A stretch of 64,000 nt of DNA, from positions 2,683,526 through 2,747,525 of the forward strand of contig JAKCFJ010000001.1 in NCBI GenBank assembly GCA_025041175.1, written 5' to 3'. Both the position numbers and the translations under genes were made by a program. The first letter of the stretch is position 1. Each line of letters opens with the position of its first letter. The notes under the pieces are model-generated. The model did no database searches and was not told where the DNA came from. It saw only the letters and a list, made by a program, of their open reading frames with translations. This document shows positions 26,141 to 32,898 of the stretch, one piece after another. The stretch comes from Halobacteriales archaeon YIM A00010 (GTDB taxonomy: Archaea > Halobacteriota > Halobacteria > Halobacteriales > Haloarculaceae).

Positions 26141-26383
26141 ATGATCGGATGGGTAATTCTCGCCGCGTATCTCATCGATAGAGTATTGAAACACGTTCGA
26201 GGGGACGGGTCGACCGAGGAGATCGAGGAAGACGATCCACAGCCAGCAGGGGACCCGCTTCAGGAACTGCGGAATCGGTACGCCCGCGGCGAAATTCGGG
26301 AAGAGGAGTTCGAACAGAAGGTAGAGCGACTGATGGGAAATGGAATCGATGGATCGGATCGACGACCGCGAGCTACTGACTGA
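26141..26383 (+). CDS. SHOCT-domain small membrane protein
   Basis: An 80-aa product from ATG 26141; the frame is open further upstream but without hydrophobic start features. One N-terminal helix (MIGWVILAAYLIDRVL), a charged linker, then the SHOCT motif DPLQELRNRYARGEIREEEFEQ at about 42-64. SHOCT is a short oligomerisation-type motif of unknown function at protein ends. See the preceding 41-aa frame, which may be its detached front part. Confidence 0.6.
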   Translation: MIGWVILAAYLIDRVLKHVRGDGSTEEIEEDDPQPAGDPLQELRNRYARGEIREEEFEQKVERLMGNGIDGSDRRPRATD

Positions 26384-26461
26384 AACGTCCTGATTGTCGG
26401 TCGCTGTGCTGGGCACTACTTGTTAATGCACAATGGTATTCCGCATTCCATCAGTACCTTT

Positions 26462-26569
26462 ATGAGTGATGGGGAAGGCAACGATAAACGAGGACGCCAG
26501 CCACGAGATGGCGCGTTCATTGAAACGCGCCGGGTGTGCAACCACCCGACGCTGGGTCCTCTGCGGTAG
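26462..26569 (+). CDS. 35-aa ORF, first member of duplicated three-gene cassette (copy 1)
   Basis: It encodes a basic 35-aa peptide (MSDGEGNDKRGRQPRDGAFI, then ETRR and HPTLGPLR at the end), unrecognised. The same ORF is at 42677 with only three residues changed (G/E at position 4, CN to PY at 26-27). TACCTTTA just before the ATG is the same in both copies. Because DNA is conserved too, coding is not proven; it could instead be a leader or structured RNA. Confidence 0.45.
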   Translation: MSDGEGNDKRGRQPRDGAFIETRRVCNHPTLGPLR

Positions 26570-26578
26570 GAGAAACCC

Positions 26579-26725
26579 ATGCTTGGGAACGCAACAGAGA
26601 CACGTAACGGTGTCGCATCGTATCAGAAAGACGAACAGCGCACGCGCTGCCCGGTGTGCGGTCGGCCGGTTCGTACGCGCCTCGACCACCGGATGGGCTG
26701 CCCGCAGGGGCGGTGGTGGCGATGA
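26579..26725 (+). CDS. 48-aa zinc-finger-like protein, second member of cassette copy 1
   Basis: A 48-aa product with a likely metal site C24-x2-C27-x9-H37-x3-C41 (RCPVCGRPV onward) and a conserved end GRWWR. Its stop overlaps the next ATG in a 4-bp ATGA, implying translational coupling. The second copy at 42794 conserves all four ligands while other residues differ, which supports a real protein. Confidence 0.65.
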   Translation: MLGNATETRNGVASYQKDEQRTRCPVCGRPVRTRLDHRMGCPQGRWWR

Positions 26726-27279
26726 GTATACCACTGTTTCAGTTCCGGAATCAGCGGGGCGAGGTGGTGAACCTCTCGGCGGTCGAGGATCGGGACGTGG
26801 TGTCGAAAGCGGAGCTGTACCACATCATCGACGTGGGTGAAGGATTGTGGTGTCGCCCGTGCCAATCGACGGGCTGTGCCCACGCCACCCAGATCGAACA
26901 GATACTGGCGACGGCGGGGCTTGGCAGGACTCGAACGGGCGGGTACGAGGAGTTGCCGGGCATCGCGCGGTTCACGCGCTACTGCGCCACCGATGAGACG
27001 ATCATCGAATGTTGGTTCGACAACGGCGCGTGCGCCCGATTCCACGAACAGCGCGATGGTGACGTGGTTCAGTCCGTGTTCACGCCCGATGATTCGCGAG
27101 AACCGGCCGAGATGACCGAGAAATCCGACGTAGACAGCGCGCCCGCCTGTCTGGTCGACACGCTGGTAACCTACTGCAAGTACCGCCAGCGCGGTGATCT
27201 CAATGGCTTGCGCCAGCGCCATCCCGAACTGGCCCGGGTCGTCGGTGATACCGCTGTTGCACCTACCACCGACGACTAA
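26722..27279 (+). CDS. 185-aa protein of unknown function, third member of cassette copy 1
   Basis: I do not recognise the family. Visible features are a strand-rich start (PLFQFRNQRGEVVNLS), a possible metal site C44-x2-C47-x4-C52-x-H54 (GLWCRPCQSTGCAH), and further Cys in RFTRYCA, IECWFDNGAC and PACLVDTLVTYC. It is acidic at the end. The homologue at 43038 is very similar throughout, with all Cys kept. It overlaps the zinc-finger ORF by 4 bp, so the two probably act together. Confidence 0.7.
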   Translation: MSIPLFQFRNQRGEVVNLSAVEDRDVVSKAELYHIIDVGEGLWCRPCQSTGCAHATQIEQILATAGLGRTRTGGYEELPGIARFTRYCATDETIIECWFDNGACARFHEQRDGDVVQSVFTPDDSREPAEMTEKSDVDSAPACLVDTLVTYCKYRQRGDLNGLRQRHPELARVVGDTAVAPTTDD

Positions 27280-27301
27280 CGAACCACCGTAGCAAGCGGG
27301 A

Positions 27302-27347
27302 GCGGTCGCGGAAGCGGAGTGGTCGCGGAAGCGGAGTGGTCGCGGTG
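27302..27347 (+). repeat. Short tandem repeat after cassette copy 1
   Basis: A 17-bp unit AGCGGAGTGGTCGCGGA is repeated two to three times, the first partial. It leads directly into the hairpin element E1. Together with E1 it fills the 348-bp interval between the cassette and rpiA; no gene is seen there. Confidence 0.7.
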
Positions 27348-27348
27348 C

Positions 27349-27589
27349 AGTGGCGGAGCGGTAGCGGTGAGTACACTCACCGCGAGCGGAGCGCATGCGG
27401 AGCGAGCGGCTTTTTTTCGCCCACGTTTTTTGCGTTCCCGCGAGCGCAGCGAGTGGGAACCAGAGAGGCGCTACGCGCCTCAAGCAGCCGGCCGTAGGCC
27501 GGCGACAGCGAGTCGTAGCGCGAACGAAGTGAGCGACCGACTCGCCAGGCGAGGGTGCGCGAAGCGCACCCGAGCGGAAAAAAGGTGGG
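27349..27589 (+). repeat. Hairpin-rich G+C element E1 (expanded form)
   Basis: Conserved arms shared with elements at 39575 and 42945 are GAGCGAGCGGCTTTTTTT, then GTTTTTTGCG, and at the right end CGAGCGGAAAAAAGGTGG. Between the arms are several consecutive hairpins, for example GAGGCGC-tac-GCGCCTC, CCGGCC-gta-GGCCGG and GGGTGCGC-gaa-GCGCACCC. The other copies have only one hairpin, so E1 seems to have grown. It lies between the cassette and rpiA. Mechanism and function are unknown. Confidence 0.75.
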
Positions 27590-27627
27590 TGGGAAGACAA
27601 AAAAGGTGGGATCGAGAACTGGTTTCC

Positions 27628-28314
27628 ATGAAGGCATCGGGTGGAACCGACGAGGCAAAGCGCCGCGCAGCGGAGTCGGCGGCCCAACAGGTCGAGAGCG
27701 GCATGGTCGTCGGACTCGGAACGGGAAGCACCGCAGCACACGCGATACGAGCACTCGGGGAGGCAGTCGCGTCCGGAACGGAGATTCAGGGCGTTCCGAC
27801 CTCCTATCAGGCTCGTGCACTCGCCCGCGAGGCGGGCATCCCGCTCGTCACGCTGGACGACGCACGGCCGGACATCGCTATCGACGGCGCGGATCAGCTG
27901 CAACCGGACGGCACGGTGATAAAGGGCGGTGGAGCAGCCCACACGCGCGAAAAGATCGTGGACACGAGCGCAGAGCGCTGTCTCATCGTCGCTGACGACA
28001 CCAAATCCACGGACGTGCTCGATCACCCCGTCCCAGTCGAACTGCTTTCGGACGCCGTCCCGACGGTCGAACGATCGATCCGGGCGCTCGACGGCGAACC
28101 CACCCTGCGAACCGCACGGAGAAAGGACGGCCCGGTGGTCACCGACAACGGTAATCTCGTCCTCGATTGCGCGTTCGGAGCGATCGAAGCCCCGGACGCG
28201 CTCGCCGGGTCGCTGTCTGCGATTCCCGGTGTCGTCGAGCACGGAATCTTCACCGACGTGGCTGACGAGATCCACGTCGGCTCCAACGACGGCGTTAGTA
28301 TCCACTCGGCGTGA
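27628..28314 (+). CDS. rpiA: Ribose-5-phosphate isomerase A
   Basis: A 228-aa enzyme interconverting ribose 5-phosphate and ribulose 5-phosphate. [15 protein letters not shown] (phosphate loop, about 30-44), [29 protein letters not shown] (active site) and [14 protein letters not shown] are clear. ATG 27628 is chosen because the family length is about 226 aa and the sequence upstream is repeat element E1. Confidence 0.95.
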   Translation: MKASGGTDEAKRRAAESAAQQVESGMVVGLGTGSTAAHAIRALGEAVASGTEIQGVPTSYQARALAREAGIPLVTLDDARPDIAIDGADQLQPDGTVIKGGGAAHTREKIVDTSAERCLIVADDTKSTDVLDHPVPVELLSDAVPTVERSIRALDGEPTLRTARRKDGPVVTDNGNLVLDCAFGAIEAPDALAGSLSAIPGVVEHGIFTDVADEIHVGSNDGVSIHSA

Positions 28315-28363
28315 AAACGGCTGCGGAAAACAATGCCGTGCAGACCGTATGATAGCCGCGACC

Positions 28364-28531
28364 TTACAGGTCCCGGGGCTGAACGGTCTTGCGGTCGTTC
28401 TCCTGTGCACGTCGCGCGGCGTCGTCGAGGAGGTCCTGGACCTCCTCATCGAGCGCGTCGTAGAAGTCCGATGCTACGTTCATCTCGTTAAGCGCGTCTT
28501 TTACGGCGGCTTTGACGATTAGATCTGCCAT
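28364..28531 (-). CDS. DUF1931-family small histone-fold-like protein
   Basis: A 55-aa protein (starts MADLIVKAAVKDALNEMNVA, ends NDRKTVQPRDL), too short to be noticed by length alone. The all-helical pattern with AARRAQENDRKTVQPRDL resembles the second half of a histone fold. In haloarchaea the DUF1931 family is highly conserved and probably abundant. DNA binding is a family-level suggestion, not shown here. Confidence 0.85.
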   Translation of the reverse strand: MADLIVKAAVKDALNEMNVASDFYDALDEEVQDLLDDAARRAQENDRKTVQPRDL

Positions 28532-28554
28532 ACAGGATCCCCTTCACGGACTTA

Positions 28555-28564
28555 CTTTATAAAC
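28555..28564 (-). promoter_or_regulatory. TATA box for the DUF1931 gene
   Basis: On the minus strand it reads GTTTATAAAG, centred about 28 bases before the ATG at 28531, with no Shine-Dalgarno between. This fits a leaderless transcript. Confidence 0.6.
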
Positions 28565-28707
28565 TTTCTCAAATACGGAGCCTCTCAGGGGTGATGACGG
28601 CATTTTCTGATCACCCCAGAAGGGAATCAAAGTCGATTTCGTAGAGCCACACAGAGAATCCATCCCGAAGTCGATGCCTAGGTGTGTCTCCGCGCCTGAG
28701 CTGAGCT

Positions 28708-29475
28708 ATGCGTGAGCTACTCGAGTCCGTGGCAGCGGGCGAGCTGTCGGTTGCCCAAGCGGAGGCCGCCTTGGCTGGGTATGCGACGGGCGACGCCGGA
28801 CGGTTCGACGCCGCGCGTGGCCGTCGCACCGGGATTCCCGAGGTGATCCTCGCTGCGGGCAAGACCCCCGAAGAGACCGCGTCGATGGCCGCAATCGCGG
28901 TGGAGACGACCGATCGGGCGATCGTCACCCGCGCCGACGCGTCGACAGCGACGAGGATCGAGGAGCACCTCACCGAACACCACCCGAACGCCACGATCGA
29001 CCACACCGAACGCGCGGCCACGGTCGTCGTTCACGGGCCGTCGTTCGATCCTTCCTCTCTCGACGCGGACGTGGGGATCGTCACCGCCGGAACGTCGGAC
29101 GCCGGTCCGGCTGGGGAAGCCGCAACCATCGTGAGCGAGATGGGTGCACGGGTTGCCCGGATCGACGATGTCGGCGTCGCCGGCATCGCCCGGTTGATCG
29201 ACCGACTGGACGCGTGTCGAACACAGGACGCACTCATCGTCGCCGCGGGCCGAGAAGGCGCGCTCCCCACCGTGCTCGCGGGACTGGTCGACGTGCCGCT
29301 GATCGGTCTCCCCGTTTCGAACGGGTACGGACACGGCGGGAACGGACGGGCCGCCCTGTCCGGAATGCTTCAGTCTTGCACGCCGATCACGGTCGTGAAC
29401 ATCGATGCCGGGTTCACTGCGGGGGCACAGGCCGGTCTCATCGCGCGCGCACTCGATGCGGCCCGCTGTGACTGA
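28708..29475 (+). CDS. larB: Nickel-pincer cofactor biosynthesis protein LarB
   Basis: A 255-aa protein. LarB carboxylates and hydrolyses nicotinic acid adenine dinucleotide to make pyridinium-3,5-biscarboxylate mononucleotide, the precursor of the nickel-pincer cofactor. RTGIPEVILAAGKTPEE, GIVTAGTSDAGPAGEAA, a LIVAAGREGALPTVLAGLVD block and GLPVSNGYGHGGNG show the PurE-like catalytic core. No larA, larC or larE is in the window. Confidence 0.93.
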   Translation: MRELLESVAAGELSVAQAEAALAGYATGDAGRFDAARGRRTGIPEVILAAGKTPEETASMAAIAVETTDRAIVTRADASTATRIEEHLTEHHPNATIDHTERAATVVVHGPSFDPSSLDADVGIVTAGTSDAGPAGEAATIVSEMGARVARIDDVGVAGIARLIDRLDACRTQDALIVAAGREGALPTVLAGLVDVPLIGLPVSNGYGHGGNGRAALSGMLQSCTPITVVNIDAGFTAGAQAGLIARALDAARCD

Positions 29476-29581
29476 CCCCTCTCTCGATTGTATTCCTCGG
29501 CATGAACTATCGAAATTACGAGGATATATAGGTGTTGAATATCAAGAGGGTACTGCTGACACACACCGTGTCGGTATAACA

Positions 29582-29734
29582 ATGGCCAAGTGCGACCACT
29601 GCGGCGCGCACGTCTCTGGACGCTTTGCCCGCGTCTTCGCTGATGAGAGCGGGACGATTTTCGCGTGTCCTAACTGTTCAGCGAACGCGGGAATTGCGGA
29701 GGTGTCGCGGGACCGCGCCGGAAACATCCGATGA
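29582..29734 (+). CDS. 50-aa zinc-ribbon-like protein (DUF7563-like)
   Basis: It begins MAKCDHCGAHVSGRFARVF and has a second CxxC (FACPNCSAN), giving a four-Cys zinc ribbon. It is a typical haloarchaeal small zinc protein; the function is unknown. The DUF number is from memory. Confidence 0.75.
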   Translation: MAKCDHCGAHVSGRFARVFADESGTIFACPNCSANAGIAEVSRDRAGNIR

Positions 29735-30018
29735 GGCTACCATCGAACCGTCGTTCGAGCTTGACACACTCCCGCGGCTGACGTAGCAAGAATGTGCACA
29801 TTCTTGCTGATCAGCCAAACTGAAGTTTTGGCGAGGTCGTGGGAACCAACACGTACAGCCGGTTGCGACGCTCTCATCGTCTTCTGAATTTCGTTGTGCG
29901 ACTCGTGGCGTGGTGTGTCTGGCCGTGGACGCGTCACAGTGGGGTGGCGGATTCGTGGTCGACCGACACAGTGTGGCGAGACCCCACGAATTTTCCGGGC
30001 TCGCTCGTATCCTACCGT
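29735..30018. other. Gene-free interval with palindromes before the GIY-YIG gene
   Basis: No convincing gene. It holds a perfect 24-bp palindrome (29785-29808) and, just after, a second small inverted repeat (GCCAAA...TTTGGC). The bases before it (GCTTGACACACTCCCGCGG at about 29758) loosely resemble the inverted end of TnpB-type elements. An open frame reads through the interval but lacks family resemblance until 30019. Confidence 0.5.
29785..29808. repeat. Perfect 24-bp palindrome
   Basis: The left half AGCAAGAATGTG is followed at once by its exact reverse complement, with no spacer. It lies 27-50 bases past the end of a zinc-ribbon gene's downstream region and about 210 bases before the GIY-YIG gene. 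It could be an operator, a cruciform or an insertion-element end. Confidence 0.85.
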
Positions 30019-30255
30019 GTGCACTACGTCTACGTGTTGCGCTGCGGCGATGGATCGTTGTACACGGGGTACACGACGGACGTGGACCGGCGCGTCGAAC
30101 AACACAGGGCAGGTAACGGCGCGAAGTACACCCGTGGTCGCGGTCCGCTCGAGGTGGTACACGTCGAGGAGCACGAGACCCGATCGGCTGCGATGGCCCG
30201 CGAGCACGAGATCAAACAGCTCACCCGCGAGGACAAAGAGCGGCTCATCGGGTGA
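30019..30255 (+). CDS. GIY-YIG nuclease-superfamily protein (UPF0213 type)
   Basis: A 78-aa protein from GTG 30019, with the motif HYVYVLRCGDGSLYTGYTTDV, then ARG-like GAKYTRGRGP and a conserved Glu near the end. The GIY-YIG fold is that of URI endonucleases; stand-alone UPF0213 members are thought to be repair or structure-specific nucleases but are largely uncharacterised. The start is uncertain because the frame stays open far upstream; the chosen start matches family length. Confidence 0.82.
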   Translation: MHYVYVLRCGDGSLYTGYTTDVDRRVEQHRAGNGAKYTRGRGPLEVVHVEEHETRSAAMAREHEIKQLTREDKERLIG

Positions 30256-30262
30256 CGGGGGG

Positions 30263-30272
30263 TTTTTATTTG
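30263..30272 (+). promoter_or_regulatory. TATA box for the sugar phosphomutase gene
   Basis: TTTTTATTTG lies centred about 25 bases before ATG 30292. This is the expected spacing for a leaderless haloarchaeal transcript. Confidence 0.6.
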
Positions 30273-30291
30273 CGCCGTTGGAGACCCGAGT

Positions 30292-31668
30292 ATGGACCCC
30301 AGAGACCAGATCGTGTTTGGCACCGACGGCTGGCGTGACACGCTCGATGCGTTCACGGAGCCACGGGTTCGGATCGTCGCCCAAGCGGTCGCGTCGTACA
30401 CCGAAACTGGAACGGTTGCGGTCGGATACGACGCTCGTGAGGGGTCGCGTGGGTTCGCTGACGCGGTCGCCGACGTGCTCACCGACAACGGGATCGACGT
30501 GATAATCAGCGAACGCGACTGTCCGACGCCGGTGCTCGCGTGGACGCTTACGGACCGGGATTTCGACGGCGGGGTGATGATCACTGCGAGCCACAACCCG
30601 CCGGAGTACAACGGTATCAAGTTCCTTCCACCGGAGGGAGCGCCCGCGCTTCCGGCGGTGACGGACGAACTCAGTGAGCTGCTGGCAGAGCCGACCGCCG
30701 TGGCCGAATCCGAGCGCGGGGATCGACACGAGGACACGTTCACGACCGCCTACGGACAGCGCGCGTTCGAGTTCGTGGATACCGAACTGGATCTGGAGGG
30801 CATGGCAATCGCGTACGACGCAATGCACGGCAGCGGCCGGGGCGTCACCGACGCCCTGTTAGCGGAGGCGGGCGCGACCGTCGAGCGCCGCCGCTGTGAA
30901 CGCGATCCGGCGTTCGGGGGGACGCCGCCCGAACCGAGCGCGGACCGACTCGCGTCGCTCACCGAACGCGTCACGTCCGGTGACGCGGCGCTCGGAATCG
31001 CCAACGACGGCGACGCAGACCGGATCGCAGTCATCACGCCCGAGCGGGGCTATCTCGATCCAAACCTCTACTACGCGGTGCTGTACGAGTATCTCCTCGA
31101 AACCGCGTCCGGTCCGGCTGTTCGGACGGTGTCGACCACGCACCTCATCGACCGCATCGGGGCCGCCCACGACGAGCGCGTGATCGAGACGCCGGTCGGC
31201 TTCAAATGGGTTGCCCGGGCGATGGACGAGCACGACGCGATCGTCGGGGGAGAAGAAAGCGGCGGCTACGGGCTCACAACGCACCTCCGGAACAAAGACG
31301 GCGTGTTGCTCGCGCTGTTGACGGCCGCCGCTCACGCCGACCGACCGCTCGACGACCGGGCCGACGACATCACCGAAACGTACGGCGAAATCCACCAGGA
31401 CCGGCTGAGTGTCGCCTGTCCCGACGAGCGAAAACCCCGCGTGCTCTCCGAACTTGAGGGGGTCATCCCCGACCGCGTCGCTGGCGAGCCGGTGGCGTCG
31501 ATCGGAACGGGCGACGGCTTCAAAATCAACCTCGAGGACGGCTCGTGGCTGCTCGTCAGGCCGAGCGGCACCGAGCCAAAACTCCGCGTCTACGCCGAAG
31601 CCGATTCGGACGAGCGCGTCAACGAACTGTTGGCGGCCGGCCGGGATCTCACCGAGCCGCTGGTTTGA
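30292..31668 (+). CDS. Phosphoglucomutase/phosphomannomutase family protein
   Basis: A 458-aa alpha-D-phosphohexomutase. The phosphoserine loop is TASHNPPEYNG (Ser at about residue 100), the metal loop DGDADRIAV, the sugar-specificity loop GGEESGGYG, and the phosphate-binding loop RPSGTEPKLRVY. Short opening FGTDGWR. It interconverts hexose 1- and 6-phosphates (glucose, mannose or amino sugar; not distinguishable here). Its stop codon's last base is the first base of MITE copy 4. Confidence 0.93.
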   Translation: MDPRDQIVFGTDGWRDTLDAFTEPRVRIVAQAVASYTETGTVAVGYDAREGSRGFADAVADVLTDNGIDVIISERDCPTPVLAWTLTDRDFDGGVMITASHNPPEYNGIKFLPPEGAPALPAVTDELSELLAEPTAVAESERGDRHEDTFTTAYGQRAFEFVDTELDLEGMAIAYDAMHGSGRGVTDALLAEAGATVERRRCERDPAFGGTPPEPSADRLASLTERVTSGDAALGIANDGDADRIAVITPERGYLDPNLYYAVLYEYLLETASGPAVRTVSTTHLIDRIGAAHDERVIETPVGFKWVARAMDEHDAIVGGEESGGYGLTTHLRNKDGVLLALLTAAAHADRPLDDRADDITETYGEIHQDRLSVACPDERKPRVLSELEGVIPDRVAGEPVASIGTGDGFKINLEDGSWLLVRPSGTEPKLRVYAEADSDERVNELLAAGRDLTEPLV

Positions 31669-31764
31669 TACTGTCGGACCGACGGACGGAGTGAGACGGA
31701 ATATCCATCTGCTGTCTGGCGGTTCACCAGCAGCCGATATTCAATCATCCCTGTCCGACAGTAT
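31668..31764 (+). repeat. MITE-like element, copy 4 (97 bp, + orientation)
   Basis: Perfect 12-bp terminal inverted repeats ATACTGTCGGAC / GTCCGACAGTAT. It lies between two convergent genes and touches both: its first base completes the stop of the phosphomutase, and its right 24 bases encode the last residues and stop of the acetyltransferase on the other strand. Confidence 0.9.
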
Positions 31765-32133
31765 GACCCCTCGCCACCGGTCTCCCGTCCGTTCGATGTC
31801 GAAGCCCAGCGACTCGTAAAACTCGCTCACGTCGGGTCTGAACGCGGCTGTGAGTCGTCCGCGCGCGCTGGCGGTTTCCACGAGCGCCGTGCCAATGCCC
31901 TGTCCGCGCCGGTTGGGTCGTACCGCGACCGCCTCGATGTGGGTGCCATCGAGCACGAGCGCCCCGAGGATCCGATCCTCCTCGGTGGCGACCAGCACGG
32001 CGTCCTCCTCGAATCGGCCTCTGACGGTCTCCACAGCCACGTCGAGCAACGCTCCCTCGAGAATCGCCATGACACGCGGGAGATCCACTTCTCGGGCCGG
32101 GTGAACGACGATCCGGTTGGATGGCTCGGTCAC
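31741..32133 (-). CDS. GNAT family N-acetyltransferase
   Basis: A 130-aa protein with acetyl-CoA motif AVRPNRRGQGIGTALVETA at about 70-88 and the C-terminal FYESLGFDIERTG. It begins with GTG sharing one base with the samp2 stop, so it is in an operon with it. The substrate is unknown. The C-terminal residues after GV (ILSDRDD and stop) are encoded by MITE copy 4, so the tail is not native. Confidence 0.85.
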   Translation of the reverse strand: MTEPSNRIVVHPAREVDLPRVMAILEGALLDVAVETVRGRFEEDAVLVATEEDRILGALVLDGTHIEAVAVRPNRRGQGIGTALVETASARGRLTAAFRPDVSEFYESLGFDIERTGDRWRGVILSDRDD

Positions 32134-32333
32134 TATCCACCTTTGATGAGCCGGAGCACCCGGACGCGTTCGGTTTCGACCGTTCCGTCGTTGGGGACCG
32201 GCTGGCCGTCGACCAGTACAGTCGCCTCGTGTGGACTCAATCCGACCGCAGCCAGGAGATCGCCGTAGGTTGCCGCTGCTTCCAGATCGAGCTCCCGTGT
32301 TTCCTTCCCCACGATCTCGGCCGTGACGCGCAT
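32133..32333 (-). CDS. samp2: Ubiquitin-like small archaeal modifier protein SAMP2
   Basis: A 66-aa beta-grasp protein (starts MRVTAEIVGKETRELDL) ending in LRLIKGG, with the C-terminal diglycine needed for activation by the E1-like UbaA. SAMP2 forms isopeptide bonds to protein lysines and also serves as a sulfur carrier for tRNA 2-thiolation. Length and the block LSPHEATVLVDGQPVPNDG match Haloferax SAMP2. It is 37 bases downstream of the thioesterase and overlaps the acetyltransferase. Confidence 0.92.
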   Translation of the reverse strand: MRVTAEIVGKETRELDLEAAATYGDLLAAVGLSPHEATVLVDGQPVPNDGTVETERVRVLRLIKGG

Positions 32334-32370
32334 ACCTGTGTGTTCGTGTGCGAACGCTTGAGCGTGGCGT

Positions 32371-32817
32371 TCACTCGCCTCCGTTCTCGCCCTCGAGCGC
32401 GGCCTCTTGGAGCCGCTTCCCGCGCTCGGTCGAGACAGTGAGGTCGGGAACCGGCGTCGGCTGTCGGTCCTCGTCGATCGCGACGTAGACGAAATACGAC
32501 TCGGTGGTCTGTTCGCGGGTGTCGGTACGGGGATCCTCCCGATACGCCCGAAGCCGTACACGCATGCTGGTCTGGCCGATCCTGTACACGTACGCCTCGA
32601 TAAGCGCGAGATCGCCAACGAGGATCGGGCGCTGAAAGTCGACGCGGTTGATGTGAGCGGTCACACACGACTCCCGCGAAAACCGCATGGCCGACATCGC
32701 ACCGATCTCGTCCATCCATTTCAGCACGTACCCACCGTGGGCCGTTTCGAGCATATTGGCGTGGTTGGGCCGGACCATCCACCGGTTTTCCATGTGCGTG
32801 TCCAGCAGATCAGGCAT
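32371..32817 (-). CDS. Acyl-CoA thioesterase (hot-dog fold)
   Basis: A 148-aa protein with the hot-dog signature NHANMLETAHGGYVLKWMDE at about 18-37, where the Asp is the usual catalytic residue, then HINRVDFQRPILVGD. It resembles the YciA/BACH-type broad acyl-CoA hydrolases. It is first of a minus-strand group with samp2 and the acetyltransferase. Confidence 0.88.
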   Translation of the reverse strand: MPDLLDTHMENRWMVRPNHANMLETAHGGYVLKWMDEIGAMSAMRFSRESCVTAHINRVDFQRPILVGDLALIEAYVYRIGQTSMRVRLRAYREDPRTDTREQTTESYFVYVAIDEDRQPTPVPDLTVSTERGKRLQEAALEGENGGE

Positions 32818-32898
32818 TGGCCGACGCTACGGCGCTGATGGGGAAGGATCTGCTGGTGCTCCGGGCGCTGCGGTGGCGAGTGTCACACACCACGCGGC

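Noticed and set aside
26623-28449. 608-codon open frame on the - strand
   Set aside because: It runs antisense through the cassette protein, hairpin repeats and rpiA, and its translation shows no recognisable domain.
29758-29784. Possible right end of a lost TnpB-type element (inverted)
   Set aside because: The match to the end at 59329-59358 is partial, lacks a convincing hairpin of its own and has no tnpB remnant next to it; kept only as a hint.
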